This document shows positions 8,536 to 17,395 of a stretch of 64,000 bases of DNA, piece by piece. Each line of letters opens with the position of its first letter. Position 1 is the stretch's first letter. A model generated the notes under the pieces. The model was not told the origin of the DNA. It made no database searches and saw only the letters and a list, made by a program, of their open reading frames with translations. Both the position numbers and the translations under genes were made by a program. This DNA comes from Candidatus Accumulibacter affinis (GTDB taxonomy: Bacteria; Pseudomonadota; Gammaproteobacteria; Burkholderiales; Rhodocyclaceae), in contig JADJOT010000002.1 in the NCBI GenBank assembly GCA_016713625.1, forward strand, positions 186,001 through 250,000, in the 5' to 3' direction.

Positions 8536-9362
8536 CGAGCGCTGACAGCAGTCGCCCGCAGCATGGCGATCACCGGTGCGCTGTCGGGGCGCAACCCTCG
8601 CCAGAGATGAAAGGCCTCGGCTGCCTGCTCGACGAGCATGCCAAGGCCATCTGCCAGACGGGCCGCGCCCTGGTTCCTGGCGAAGGCGAGGAACAGCGTC
8701 TCGCACTCGCCATACATCAGGTCGTAAGCCAGACTGGCAGGCGCGAAGAGGCCCGCCGGCAAGGGCGGCAATTCGCCGACCAGGCTGGCCGAAGTGGCGT
8801 TGATCACCAGATCGAAGGATTGGCCAGCCAGTTCCGGGTAGCCGCAGGCGCGTAGCGAAGCAGCGCCGGCAAAGCCCTGTGCAAGATCGCCGGCCCTCGC
8901 GACACGGCGGTTGGCAATCACCATGACGCCTGGTCTGCTGTCGAGCAGCGGCCCGAGAACCCCGCGCGCCGCGCCGCCGGCGCCGAGCAGGAGAACCCTT
9001 TGACCAGCGATCCGACAGCCGAGGTTGACCGTCAGGTCACGCAGCAGACCAGCGCCATCGGTGTTGTCACCGAACATGCCTGAGTGATCAAAGACGAGAG
9101 TGTTGACGGCGCCGGCGAGCTCGGCGCGCGGGCTCAGCCGCGTCGCCAGCCGCCAGGCTTGTTCCTTGAACGGCACCGTCACGTTGGCCCCGCGACCGCC
9201 GGCAGCGATGAATGCACGCACCGCGTCAGCAAAGCCATCCGGCGCGGCGAGAATCGCTTCGTAGCTAAGGTCCTGGCGGCACTGCGCCGCGAAGGCAGCG
9301 TGGATTGCCGGCGACTTGCTGTGGCCGATCGGATTGCCGAAGACGCAATAGCGGTCGCTCAT
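8532..9362 (-). CDS. aroE: Shikimate dehydrogenase (NADP+) AroE
   Basis: AroE reduces 3-dehydroshikimate to shikimate in aromatic amino-acid synthesis. The 276-residue product begins MSDRYCVFGNPIGHSKSPAI, the shikimate-binding loop (SKSPAIH). It then shows NVTVPFKEQAW with the catalytic lysine, the nucleotide-binding loop LLLGAGGAARGV, and C-terminal YDLMYGECETLFL. ATG 9362 is preferred; a GTG one codon earlier is also possible. The start overlaps the stop of the upstream TonB-like gene (TGATG) and the stop overlaps the mtgA start, so the three genes form a translationally coupled group. Confidence 0.96.
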   Translation of the reverse strand: MSDRYCVFGNPIGHSKSPAIHAAFAAQCRQDLSYEAILAAPDGFADAVRAFIAAGGRGANVTVPFKEQAWRLATRLSPRAELAGAVNTLVFDHSGMFGDNTDGAGLLRDLTVNLGCRIAGQRVLLLGAGGAARGVLGPLLDSRPGVMVIANRRVARAGDLAQGFAGAASLRACGYPELAGQSFDLVINATSASLVGELPPLPAGLFAPASLAYDLMYGECETLFLAFARNQGAARLADGLGMLVEQAAEAFHLWRGLRPDSAPVIAMLRATAVSAR

Positions 9363-10249
9363 CACTTCAGCGCCTTGGTTTCCAGGCTGTCACGCTGGGT
9401 AAAGTTCCAGGTGCGGGTGATTTCCAGCACGTCGGTATCGCTCCGGATGGCCGGGGGGAAGGCGGCGAAAGGCGCGGCCATGGCGACGATCCGGCGAGCG
9501 GCATCGTCGAGGATCTGGTGACCCGACGAACGGTTGATCTCGATTCCCGCGACCGTGCCATCACTCCGGATGGTTACCGTCAGCACCAGGCTGCCGTACA
9601 GTTTGCCTTTCGCCGCTTCCGGGTAATTGAGGGTGCCGACACGCTCGACCTTCAGCCGCCATGCCTCGAAGTATTGCGCAAAACGATACTCCACAGCGCT
9701 GGTACCGATGAATTTCTTGCGCGGCCGCTTGTTGTAGTCGTCGAGTTCCTTGGCGATCTCGCCTTCGAGACGCGCCATCGCGAGCGCACTTTGCGCCAGG
9801 TCGCGGCCGCGGACATTGGGCGTTGGCTCGGGCTGCGCCTCCTTCTCGGCTTTCGGGGCAACGGCGGTCTTGCTCTGCGCCTGCGTCGCCAGTTGCTGCT
9901 GGTGCGCCTCAAGCGCCTGGATGCGTTTCTGCGAGTGCTCGAGATCGTCGCCTTCCTGCTGCCTGGGCGCCGCCGGCAGCGGCGTCCTGGCGCGGCGATC
10001 GTGTTCGGTGTTGCCGCCGTTGTCCAGATTGGCCTGCGCGTGCACCGGCGCGTCGGCAGGCTTGCGGGCCGAGCGGCTGTTCACCAGGATGATGTCGAGG
10101 GCGCGGTCCTTGAAGGCGCGCGAGGCGTCCGGGAACTTGAAATGCAGCGACAGCGCCAGGCCGTGCAGCAACAGCGAGATGCCGAGCGCCAGCCACAGAC
10201 GATGGGCGGCGATCCAGCGCATGACCGTTTGACGCGTGGCGGCGTTCAC
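9362..10249 (-). CDS. TonB-family energy-transducer-like protein
   Basis: From the GTG at 10249 the product is 295 residues. A single N-terminal membrane anchor (about residues 10-32, RLWLALGISLLLHGLAL) is followed by a long charged region rich in Lys/Glu/Gln. The last 90 residues look like a TonB C-terminal domain (YGSLVLTVTIRSDGTVAGIE, then SSGHQILDDAARRIVAMAAP). TonB proteins transmit proton-motive force to outer-membrane receptors; no exbB/exbD genes are adjacent. An alternative start is the ATG at 10222, directly before the membrane segment. The GTG lies one base after the stop of the upstream RNase gene, which supports it. Confidence 0.8.
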   Translation of the reverse strand: MNAATRQTVMRWIAAHRLWLALGISLLLHGLALSLHFKFPDASRAFKDRALDIILVNSRSARKPADAPVHAQANLDNGGNTEHDRRARTPLPAAPRQQEGDDLEHSQKRIQALEAHQQQLATQAQSKTAVAPKAEKEAQPEPTPNVRGRDLAQSALAMARLEGEIAKELDDYNKRPRKKFIGTSAVEYRFAQYFEAWRLKVERVGTLNYPEAAKGKLYGSLVLTVTIRSDGTVAGIEINRSSGHQILDDAARRIVAMAAPFAAFPPAIRSDTDVLEITRTWNFTQRDSLETKALK

Positions 10250-10250
10250 C

Positions 10251-12164
10251 TCAATCGATCGCCTCCAGCACCTCGTCCTCGGCCGCACTGGCGGCAACTT
10301 CCGCCGGTACCAGCGTTTCCAGATAGCGGCAGCCGAGCGACAACGTCAGATAGTCGATCGACTCGATGCGCAGGCGAATTCGCTGGCCTGCCTTGAGTTC
10401 CGGCGCTGACGGTACCCGCTGCACGAGCGGCAGGTGATCCAGCCGCGCCAGGTTGTCGCGGCCAATCGTCGCGTCGATGGTCTCCAGTCCCTGCTGACGC
10501 AACCAGCGCAGGCACCAGTAACGTTCCATGCCGCGCTGGAAATCGGCGTACGCTGCGTAGGTCAGTTCGAAGTCGCGGAGCGCCGCGAACAGCGCATCCG
10601 AACGGGCTGCAAAAGGCGGTGTGTCGCCCTGCAGGCAGGCGACCAGTTGCCACTGGTTGAGCAGGTCCACGTAACGGCGCAGCGGCGACGACGACCAGGC
10701 GTACTGTTTTACCCCGAGGCCCTCGTGCGCCTGTGGCGAAGTACTCATGCGCACCTTGCCACCGGTCTGCACCCGATAGATGGCGGCCACGCCGCTGGCC
10801 GCAAGCAGTCCACCCCAGGTGCTGTTGGCGACGATCATCAGCTCGGCGACCAGCTTGTCGAGCGGGCTGCCGCGCTGGCGCACGGAAATGTCGACCCGGC
10901 AGGCCTCGGCGTTGCTGATCTCGCCGTCGATCCGGAAGTTGTAGTCGAAGTTTCCCTGCATAGCCGATGGCTTGCCGCGCCGGCCTTCGCAGGCATTGGC
11001 GAGTTGCCAGAGGGTCATCAGCTCGTCGCGAAAGGCGAAGTCGGCGAGGCCGCCGGCGATCGTCTGCTCGTTGAACAGCGGTTCGATGTCGTGGTGGCGA
11101 AGGTTGGCGACCACCGGAACGATCTCGATGCGCGACTCATGGGCAATGATCTCGAACTCCGGGCTCACCGTGAGGTACAGCGACAGGGCCGGGCAGTCAC
11201 GGCCACTGGAGAGCGTGAAGCAGTCAAGCAGCGTCTCCGGCAGCATGGTGATCTTGCTGCCAGGCAGGTAGACCGTCGACAGCCTGGTGCGCGCAATGTC
11301 GTCGAGCGGAGAGCCGGGCGCGATGCCCAGCGATGGCGCGGCGATGTGGATGCCGACTCGCCAGCCCAGGCCGGGCAGCGTCTGCAGTGAAAAAGCGTCG
11401 TCGATCTCGGTGGTCGTGGCGTCGTCGATCGAAAAAGCACGTACGTCGGCGCGTGCCAGACCGGACGGCAGGAGCGGCGCGGCAGTCGCCGGAAGAGCCG
11501 TGCCTTGCGGGAACTGTTCGAGCAGGAAACGCTGCAGATGATAGTCGTGCGCCGAGGGGATGGCGCCGCATTTCTGCAACAGATGCGCCGCCGAAAGGCC
11601 GGTCTCGCTGCACGCCGCTTCGAGTGCCTTGGTCTCGCCGCGGTTGCGGTCGGGTTTATAGAGCAACTGGCTGAGCACCGGCGAGAATTCGGGCGGCAGC
11701 GCGAAAGACTTGAGCTCGCCCACCATGCGCTCGATGGTCAGGGCCTGCTGGCGCTTCTTTTCAAGCCCGACGAGAGCTGCCTGCAGGATCTCGGCCGGAG
11801 CTTTGCGGAAGCGGCCCTTGCCCTTGCGATGGAAATACATGGGCGCCGCATGCAGGGCCAGCAGCAGCGCAGCCGCTTCGACCGCCGTGGCGAGGTGACC
11901 GAAGTACTCGTTGGCAAAATCAGAAAAAGAAAACTCGCCGTCACCAATACACTCCCAGAGAAAGTCGGGTTCGATTTCGCCAGCCAGGGCCTCGGCCTGA
12001 TCGAGCAGGGCCGTCGGGGGCGGCTCGTTGTAGCGCAGCAGGACGTTCGCCGACTTGATCTTGCTGCGCTTGCCGGAGGCAGTCTCGACCTGCAACGAGG
12101 TATCGTTGTCGGTCACTATGGTGGCCGTCTTGAAGGCCCCCTCTTCTTCGAATAGAACATGCAT
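10251..12164 (-). CDS. RNase II/R-family exoribonuclease
   Basis: The 637-residue protein carries the RNB catalytic domain. The magnesium-binding segment reads SIDDATTTEIDDAFS, the four-aspartate signature of the family. It is followed by GIHIAAPSLGI and TVYLPGSKITMLPETL, which correspond to the VADV.YV and VYLP...PMLP segments of RNase II/R. The N-terminus (residues 1-150) is unlike the cold-shock domains of E. coli RNase II, and a short OB-like region remains at the C-terminus. It would degrade single-stranded RNA 3' to 5' in the cytoplasm. A second family member, RNase R, lies at the window end. Gap to the downstream TonB-like gene is one base. Confidence 0.88.
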   Translation of the reverse strand: MHVLFEEEGAFKTATIVTDNDTSLQVETASGKRSKIKSANVLLRYNEPPPTALLDQAEALAGEIEPDFLWECIGDGEFSFSDFANEYFGHLATAVEAAALLLALHAAPMYFHRKGKGRFRKAPAEILQAALVGLEKKRQQALTIERMVGELKSFALPPEFSPVLSQLLYKPDRNRGETKALEAACSETGLSAAHLLQKCGAIPSAHDYHLQRFLLEQFPQGTALPATAAPLLPSGLARADVRAFSIDDATTTEIDDAFSLQTLPGLGWRVGIHIAAPSLGIAPGSPLDDIARTRLSTVYLPGSKITMLPETLLDCFTLSSGRDCPALSLYLTVSPEFEIIAHESRIEIVPVVANLRHHDIEPLFNEQTIAGGLADFAFRDELMTLWQLANACEGRRGKPSAMQGNFDYNFRIDGEISNAEACRVDISVRQRGSPLDKLVAELMIVANSTWGGLLAASGVAAIYRVQTGGKVRMSTSPQAHEGLGVKQYAWSSSPLRRYVDLLNQWQLVACLQGDTPPFAARSDALFAALRDFELTYAAYADFQRGMERYWCLRWLRQQGLETIDATIGRDNLARLDHLPLVQRVPSAPELKAGQRIRLRIESIDYLTLSLGCRYLETLVPAEVAASAAEDEVLEAID

Positions 12165-12172
12165 TGCAGCGA

Positions 12173-12754
12173 TTATAACCCACAGAATTCAATGATTTGC
12201 GGCACCTGCTCAGGGAAGCGCGTAAAGCTGTGATCGCCCCCTGCGAGAACGATCTGGCGGCTGCCGGAATAACGTTTGACGGCCTGACGATAGTCGAGCA
12301 CTTCGTCGCCGGTCTCGACCAGCAGCAGATAGCGTGCGGGGGTGACCAGTGGCGTGTCGAGTGCGCGCAGTTGTTCGACGTGCTCGCGGGTGAACTCGAA
12401 GGTCTCGGCGGTGTGGAAGTTGGTCTGGGTGCCGAGCAGACCGGCGAGCAACTCCGGCGCCATCACCGCCGGGTTGATCAGAACCGCACGCAGATCGTGC
12501 TTTTCGGCCAGCCAGCTTGCGTAATAGCCGCCGAGCGAGCTGCCAACGAGCGTCGTTGGACCCTCGGCACTGGCCAGCATGGCCTCGATGCTGGCCAGCG
12601 CCGTCCGCGGCACCGGCGACAGCTGTGGGCACAGAAAGCGGTCGCCGAGGCCGGCTGCGGCCAGGCGTTCGCCGAGCAATCTGGCTTTCCACGACGCCGG
12701 TGACGAGCAGAAGCCGTGCAGATAGAGAATGCGCGGACCGGCCACCTCAGCCAC
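12173..12754 (-). CDS. YqiA/YcfP-type alpha/beta-hydrolase esterase
   Basis: The 193-residue product fits the compact alpha/beta hydrolases typified by YqiA. It has ILYLHGFCSSPASWKA near the start, the nucleophile elbow LVGSSLGGYYASWLAEKH, an acid position in ETGDEVLDY and a C-terminal catalytic histidine in GGDHSFTRFPE. These are short acyl-ester hydrolases without a firmly known physiological substrate. I chose GTG 12754, which starts just before the first beta strand and overlaps the upstream uppP stop by 8 bases. The frame is open further upstream only as read-through of uppP. The gene ends 9 bases before the RNase II-family start region. Confidence 0.85.
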   Translation of the reverse strand: MAEVAGPRILYLHGFCSSPASWKARLLGERLAAAGLGDRFLCPQLSPVPRTALASIEAMLASAEGPTTLVGSSLGGYYASWLAEKHDLRAVLINPAVMAPELLAGLLGTQTNFHTAETFEFTREHVEQLRALDTPLVTPARYLLLVETGDEVLDYRQAVKRYSGSRQIVLAGGDHSFTRFPEQVPQIIEFCGL

Positions 12755-13571
12755 TCGTCCAGGCAACCCAGTCGTAATGCCAGGTGGCCAGCACGACGAT
12801 GCCGAAGGCGATGCGGTACCAGGCAAAGATCGAGAAGTCGTGCGTGCTGATATAGCGCAGCAGCCCCCGCACGGCCCAGAACGCCGAGATGAAGGCCGCC
12901 ACGAAACCGACGACCCACATCCCCAGGTCGTCGAAGGAAAGCAGCGCACGTTCCTTGTAGAGCTGGTAGAGGGTGGCGGCGATCAGCGTCGGGATCGCCA
13001 GGAAAAAGGAAAACTCCGTCGCCGCACGGCGCGACAGCCCGAAGAACAGACCGCCGATGATCGTCGCTCCCGAGCGCGAAGTCCCCGGGATCAGCGCCAG
13101 TGCCTGTGCGCAGCCGAGCTTGAAGGCATCGCTCAGCGTCAGATCGTCGACCGACTCGACCCGAATCCGATGCTGACGCCGCTCGGCCCAGAGAATGAAC
13201 AAGCCACCGACGATGAAGGCCGTCGCCACTACCGGCGCGTTGAACAGATACGCCTTGATCGTCTTGCCGAACAGCAGGCCAATAACTGCCAGCGGCAGGA
13301 AGGCCACCAGCAGATTCAGCGCGAAACGCTGCGCCGCGCGCTCGCGGGGCAGGCCGAGCAGCACCTGCATGATCTTCGCCCGATACTCCCAGCACACCGC
13401 CAGAATGGCGCCCGACTGGATGACGATCTCGAACAGCTTGCCACGGTCGTCGTTGAAGTCGAGCAGGTCGCCGGCGAGAATCAGGTGGCCGGTCGAGGAA
13501 ACCGGCAGGAACTCGGTGACGCCTTCGACGACACCGAGAATCAGGGCTTTCAACAGCAGGAGCAGATCCAC
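12747..13571 (-). CDS. uppP: Undecaprenyl-diphosphatase UppP (BacA)
   Basis: UppP recycles undecaprenyl pyrophosphate to the monophosphate lipid carrier used for cell-wall synthesis. The GTG at 13571 gives 274 residues and begins directly with VDLLLLLKAL, then GVVEGVTEFLPVSSTGHLIL, the first conserved motif. The second motif PGTSRSGATIIGGL is present, as are about eight hydrophobic membrane spans. An upstream in-frame ATG at 13604 would add 11 residues absent from the family. It overlaps the YqiA-like gene by 8 bases and probably shares its transcript. Confidence 0.95.
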   Translation of the reverse strand: MDLLLLLKALILGVVEGVTEFLPVSSTGHLILAGDLLDFNDDRGKLFEIVIQSGAILAVCWEYRAKIMQVLLGLPRERAAQRFALNLLVAFLPLAVIGLLFGKTIKAYLFNAPVVATAFIVGGLFILWAERRQHRIRVESVDDLTLSDAFKLGCAQALALIPGTSRSGATIIGGLFFGLSRRAATEFSFFLAIPTLIAATLYQLYKERALLSFDDLGMWVVGFVAAFISAFWAVRGLLRYISTHDFSIFAWYRIAFGIVVLATWHYDWVAWTSG

Positions 13572-13604
13572 AGCAGGCTTTCGAAAAAAGCCGCATTTTA
13601 GCAC

Positions 13605-13868
13605 TCAAGGTCGGCTTGCCTGCTCCAGTGCCGCCAGCCAGGCGATCGCCTGTGGTCGATGTTCGCCACACATCTCCGCCGACGGCTGCAGGCCAGCGCA
13701 GACTGCCGGCCGTTCGGGGCGGCCCCACAAGCCGCAGCGCAGATCGTCGGTCAGATTCGCGCAAGGCTCGCCTGCCGCTTTGCCAAGCGGATGGCCCGGC
13801 ATTGGCGTGCTGATCGAGGGCGCGATGCAGCAGGCAGCACAGCCCGGACGACAATCAGGAACTGGCAA
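13605..13868 (-). CDS. YkgJ-family cysteine-cluster protein
   Basis: This small protein has the dense N-terminal cysteine pattern PDCRPGCAACCIAPSIS followed by spaced cysteines (EPCANL, LRCGLWG, AVCAGL, AEMCGEH). That is typical of YkgJ-type putative zinc or iron-sulphur cluster proteins of unknown function. No ATG or GTG precedes the motif at a sensible place. A TTG at 13868 gives 87 residues, matching family length, and would overlap the end of the upstream IclR-type gene by 14 bases. The start is therefore uncertain. uppP follows after a 33-base gap. Confidence 0.78.
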   Translation of the reverse strand: MPVPDCRPGCAACCIAPSISTPMPGHPLGKAAGEPCANLTDDLRCGLWGRPERPAVCAGLQPSAEMCGEHRPQAIAWLAALEQASRP

Positions 13869-14670
13869 CGCTGCCGTGACCGAGTCGTCGTGAAAGTGTC
13901 GCAGCGGCCTCCCGGGTACTCTGCGCCATGGGACTGTCCCAGTCCATGTCGAAGTTACCGACGATGCCCAGCGAAGTGATCGCGGCGACCATGTGCCCGC
14001 TGTGTTCAAAGACCGGCGCGCTGAAACCGTTGATTCCCGGGTGCACGCTGCCCGAAGCGCGGGCGATGCCGTGGCGGCGGATTTCTTCGAGTTGCACGGC
14101 GACTGCCGTCAATACCGTCGCCGCCGTCGCATTCCTCGCCGCGGCAATCGCCTGGATTTCGGCGTCGAGCATTTTCTTCAGATACGGCGACCGGTAGAAG
14201 GCAGCGAAGGCGAGACCGGTGGCCGAGGAAGTCAGCGGCAGAACGACGCCGGTACGCAGGGAGACGGTCACCGGACCACCGGCCTCGACCCAGCGCACAC
14301 AGGTCGCGCCGTGATTTCCCCACATGGCGAGCGCCACCGTTTCGCCGCTCCGCTCACAGAGGTCGTCGAGCACCGGCCCCGCCAGCCGCACGGGATCTAG
14401 CCGCGCCAGGCTCGCCAGCCCGAGTTCGAGAGCAAACCCGCCGAGATCGTAGCGGCCGGTGTTGGCATCCTGCTCGACCAGCCCCATGCGCATGAAGCTC
14501 ACCAGGTAGCGGTGTGCCTTGGCCGCCGGCATGCCGGCATTGCGGGCAACGTCGCGCAACATCATCGAGCGACCATTGGCCGCCAGCGCCCGCAGCAGCC
14601 GGGTGCCCACTTCGATCGACTGGATGCCCTGCCGCGGCTTCTTCGCTGGAGTACTGGTGTTTTCGGTCAT
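13855..14670 (-). CDS. IclR-family transcriptional regulator
   Basis: The 271-residue product begins with a winged helix-turn-helix around residues 15-75 (GIQSIEVGTRLLRALAANGR, LRDVARNAGMPAAKAHRYL). An IclR-type effector domain follows, with RSGETVALAMWGNHGATCVR and the conserved late segment ASGSVHPGINGFSAPVFEHS. IclR regulators typically control catabolic operons in response to small organic acids. The target here is unknown because its neighbours are housekeeping genes. It lies 30 bases downstream of the tpx stop and may be co-transcribed with it. Confidence 0.92.
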   Translation of the reverse strand: MTENTSTPAKKPRQGIQSIEVGTRLLRALAANGRSMMLRDVARNAGMPAAKAHRYLVSFMRMGLVEQDANTGRYDLGGFALELGLASLARLDPVRLAGPVLDDLCERSGETVALAMWGNHGATCVRWVEAGGPVTVSLRTGVVLPLTSSATGLAFAAFYRSPYLKKMLDAEIQAIAAARNATAATVLTAVAVQLEEIRRHGIARASGSVHPGINGFSAPVFEHSGHMVAAITSLGIVGNFDMDWDSPMAQSTREAAATLSRRLGHGSVASS

Positions 14671-14700
14671 TGGCCCGTTTTGCTCGTGGTCTGCGTGATG

Positions 14701-15204
14701 TCAGGTGAGCGCCTGCAGCGCCGCCTCGTAATCCGGCTCGTCCTTGATTTCGCCAACCAGCTGGCTGTGCAGCACCTGGTCATCGGCGTCGAGCACCAGC
14801 ACCGCACGTGCCGCCAGGCCCGCCAGCGGACCGTTGCTCAGCGCCACGCCGTAGCTTTCGAGAAAGTCACGGCCACGCATTGTCGACAGCGTCACCACCT
14901 TGTCAAGACCCTCGGCACCACAAAAACGGCTGAGCGCGAATGGCAGATCGGCGGAAATGCACAGCACCACCGTATTCTCCAGTCCGCTCGCCTTCTCGTT
15001 GAATTTGCGTACCGAGGTCGCGCAGGTCGGCGTGTCGACGCTGGGGAAGATGTTCAAAACCTTGCGCTGGCCAGCAAAACTGCTCAACGCAACGTCAGCC
15101 AGATCCTTGCCGACCAGCGTAAAAGCGGGGGCAGCCTGGCCCTTTTGCGGAAAACTGCCGTCCACCTGAAACGGATTGCCACCCAGGGTTACTGTGCTTG
15201 TCAT
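14701..15204 (-). CDS. tpx: Thiol peroxidase Tpx
   Basis: Tpx is a thioredoxin-dependent peroxidase that removes H2O2 and alkyl hydroperoxides. The 167-residue product starts TSTVTLGGNPFQVDGSFPQK. It has the peroxidatic-cysteine motif SVDTPTCATSVRKFN and the resolving cysteine in ADLPFALSRFCGAEG, the spacing expected for atypical 2-Cys Tpx. ATG 15204 gives the family length; the frame is open 23 codons further but without homology. It is the last intact chromosomal gene before the fragment-rich stretch on its 5' side. Confidence 0.96.
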   Translation of the reverse strand: MTSTVTLGGNPFQVDGSFPQKGQAAPAFTLVGKDLADVALSSFAGQRKVLNIFPSVDTPTCATSVRKFNEKASGLENTVVLCISADLPFALSRFCGAEGLDKVVTLSTMRGRDFLESYGVALSNGPLAGLAARAVLVLDADDQVLHSQLVGEIKDEPDYEAALQALT

Positions 15205-15399
15205 GTTGATTCCTTGTCGGGATGAAGCGGTGGAAAGAGCAGCGGCAGCGTAGATCACCGTGTGCAGTTCCATTTGGTCATTATTCCAAGGCCAAAGTTC
15301 GCCGTATGCGGGAATTTCGAAGTATGGAGGAAAGTTGCTGGCGCAGGGGGATCACGGCAAAAGCAGCGTTCAACAAACGCTATCGCCCGGGAACGCAAG

Positions 15400-15651
15400 C
15401 GGCAGAAGCATCGGCCAATCGGACGGCTGCTCACTCCCGTCTTCTGCAGAATCCAGCCGCACCACGCGCCGAAGCTGCGGCGCCTGCTGGGCCGCCTGGA
15501 TGTCGCCAAAGGGCCGGAGGATATGAACTTGCCGGGCTGGCGATTGCATAACCTCGCTGGCGATCCGGCCGGTTTCCAGTCGGTCACGGTGAATGGCAAT
15601 TGGCGCAGCATCTTCACCTTTCAAGATGGTGACGCCGTGCTGGTCGATTAG
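15400..15651 (+). pseudogene. Relic of a HigB/RelE-type toxin
   Basis: The translated end of this frame matches the plasmid-maintenance killer (HigB) family: IQPHHAPKLRRLLGRLDVAK, PEDMNLPGWRLHNLAGD, then VNGNWRSIFTFQDGDAVLVD. In intact members the sequence continues about five residues (Tyr-x-Asp-Tyr-His type ending). Here a TAG falls exactly at the expected tyrosine. The N-terminal 15-20 residues are only loosely recognisable (KHRPIGRLLT) and the frame has no good start. The partner antitoxin HigA, expected directly downstream, is absent. HigB toxins cleave mRNA on the ribosome; this copy is probably dead. Confidence 0.65.
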
Positions 15652-15739
15652 AGAGTTCAACCAAGAGAGTCTTTCTGCTGTCCTGTCCGGGGTGCGCGAA
15701 TGGGTGAAACCCGCCCGCACCGCACTGGGCTCGCCTGGC

Positions 15740-15945
15740 AAGGCGTCTGCACTCTGGACTGGGTACGCTTTCACCGGGATTCGGTCAGGTTTATTTTCAA
15801 CGATGCTGCCGGCGAAGCGGCGGCGCGTGAATCTTCGGACGCCGCGGCAAAGATCCTGGAACATCTGAAGCAGAACGGCCGGACAAGCCGCGCTGAATTG
15901 TCGAAGAAATGCTTTTCTGGCCACTTATCGGCCAGTATGAAATCC
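15740..15945 (+). pseudogene. C-terminal fragment of a mobile-element replication protein (tentative)
   Basis: The frame reads FHRDSVRFIFNDAAGEAAA, then AAAKILEHLKQNGRTSRAEL and SKKCFSGHLSAS, which has the look of the winged-helix tail of phage or plasmid primase/helicase-like proteins. After SGHLSAS the similarity stops and the frame runs into unrelated sequence. There is no plausible start. A fragment of what may be the same kind of protein lies 750 bases further on but in reversed order relative to a normal gene, suggesting rearrangement. Family assignment rests on recall of pattern only. Confidence 0.4.
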
Positions 15946-15973
15946 CGCAAGGTCAAAACCAAACGGAAGCCGG

Positions 15974-16135
15974 TCAATCGATCGCAACCGGCAGGGCTTC
16001 ACCGTCTGAAGGCGATGTTCTGTCGAAACAAACGGGGCTCCCTGGGCCTTGTTTTACCGCACTTTCGATTGCGTCTGTTGAATCGTTGCGTCGATCCTCA
16101 AGAATTTCTTCTAGGTCTGCATAGTTTTCAAACAT
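15974..16135 (-). CDS. Small hypothetical protein (53 aa)
   Basis: An ATG at 16135 is preceded by a strong ribosome-binding site (AAAGGAAGTAAAG). It opens a 53-residue acidic frame beginning MFENYADLEEILEDRRNDST and ending at a TGA at 15974. The region is clearly lower in GC than its surroundings. Opposite-strand coding is not evident here. I recognise no family. The good ribosome site and the shifted base composition are the reasons to list it, and it could equally be a chance frame in decayed mobile DNA. Confidence 0.35.
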   Translation of the reverse strand: MFENYADLEEILEDRRNDSTDAIESAVKQGPGSPVCFDRTSPSDGEALPVAID

Positions 16136-16230
16136 CTTTACTTCCTTTCGCTGGTAAAAAAAGAACCTGCTAGATCAGGAAAGAATCGGACCGCCAAGTT
16201 CCTTCGAACGTTCGCTTCGGGTCACAATTA

Positions 16231-16341
16231 GCCCAGGCGGTGATAGCCGCCGCCGATTTACATCGCATCGCCGGTGATCATCTTGGCGTAGTCGGAGGCG
16301 AGGAAGGCGGTAGCGACGCCCACGTCCCGGTTTCTCCTCGG
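16231..16341 (-). pseudogene. C-terminal scrap of a short-chain dehydrogenase / enoyl-ACP reductase
   Basis: On the minus strand the frame reads RRNRDVGVATAFLASDYAKM, then ITGDAM, a TAA stop, then IGGGYH. The end of FabI-like enoyl reductases and related SDR enzymes normally runs DVG..A.FL.SD.A..ITG...Y.DGGY. The fragment therefore matches the last 35 residues of such an enzyme with the conserved tyrosine codon changed to a stop and no upstream domain present. It is a relic, not a functional gene. Confidence 0.6.
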
Positions 16342-16494
16342 TTGAGTATACGCGTGCGAGAAGGTCATAAGCCCAATCCTTGAAGGTTTCCGAGAGATGG
16401 CGCCGGCCTGCCTGCCCGGCAATTGCAGCCTTGCGGTGACCGTGGCCGATGTGGATCTGCCGATTGCCGATCTGTCTGGCAGAGCATCAAGTAG

Positions 16495-17043
16495 GGCGGT
16501 ATCGGCACCGGTTCGCTGTTCCACGCCGCTCGTGCTGCAGGCTGGAAAGACGGCAGCGAAGCGCCGGACAGGCAGCCACAATCGCACCAGGGGAAGCCCC
16601 GGCAACCCGAGCAACCCAATGCCCCGCCGCATGACCCGCGCGCCGTGTGGGACGCCTGCGAGCCGGCGACCGCCGACCAGGAGTACATCGAACGAAAGCG
16701 GGGATTGCCCGATGGCCTGCGCGTCTATCGCGGCCCGCTGAAGATTTCCGGGCAAGTCTGCGCCGGTTCGCTGGTGCTGCCAATCCGCACACTGGCCGGC
16801 GAAGTCGCGGATCTTCAGTTCGTCATTCTCAAAGCCAACGTAGTGCCGGGCAAGCCGGACAAGATGCTTTTGCCTGGCGTGCAGGTCTCACGGTGGCCGG
16901 ATGCCTGCCTGACCATCGGTGGCCCGATCAAGCCCAAGGGCATGGTCTACATCGTTGAGGGAGCCGGGCAGGCATGGAGCGCGCATCAGGCCACACGCCG
17001 GCCCGCTGTCTGCTGTTTCGGAGTCGGACGTGTGGAAGGGTAA
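16495..17043 (+). pseudogene. Fragment of a TOPRIM-type (phage/plasmid) primase
   Basis: After a TAG at 16492 the frame reads IGTGSLFHAARAAGWKDGSE, a basic/proline linker, then AVWDACEPATADQEYIERKR. It continues with LVLPIRTLAGEVADLQFV and PKGMVYIVEGAGQAWSAH. The order (helical linker, WDAC-type segment, then a TOPRIM-like VYIVEG.GQAW) is that of the N-terminal part of mobile-element primase/helicases. The N-terminal zinc-binding part is missing and the frame ends at 17043 without the helicase part. Both truncations suggest a decayed integrated element. Confidence 0.55.
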
Positions 17044-17395
17044 CAAAGGCCCTTGAGAGGTGCCTGGCACGCCGTCCTGCTCCCCAGATCATGATCGTGC
17101 TGAGGGACGAAGCCGGGTTCCTCGCCGATGATGAGTCTCTGGACACCTGGAATCCTGATGGCTTTTCCGCGCCGAGACTCGCCCAGGTTGTTGAGCAAGA
17201 GCATCTGTGGCAGGACCCTACCACAACCTGCCGACACGGCCTCACCGCCGACGAGCAATTGAAAACTGGGGTGGCGCGCGCGATGGCGCCACATCCTGAG
17301 TGGACGGTCTGTGACCGTGCGCTGACGGCACCCCCACCACAGAGTCAGAGTGATTTGCCTGCCAAGCGTCGGACCAGGCCAGAAGTCAACAGCCA

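Noticed and set aside
10251..12164. RNase II-family gene as a duplicate of rnr
   Set aside because: N-terminal region and spacing differ from RNase R; it is a separate family member, not a copy.
12173..12949. Longer esterase starting at ATG 12949
   Set aside because: The extra 65 residues only read through uppP in another frame and lack similarity.
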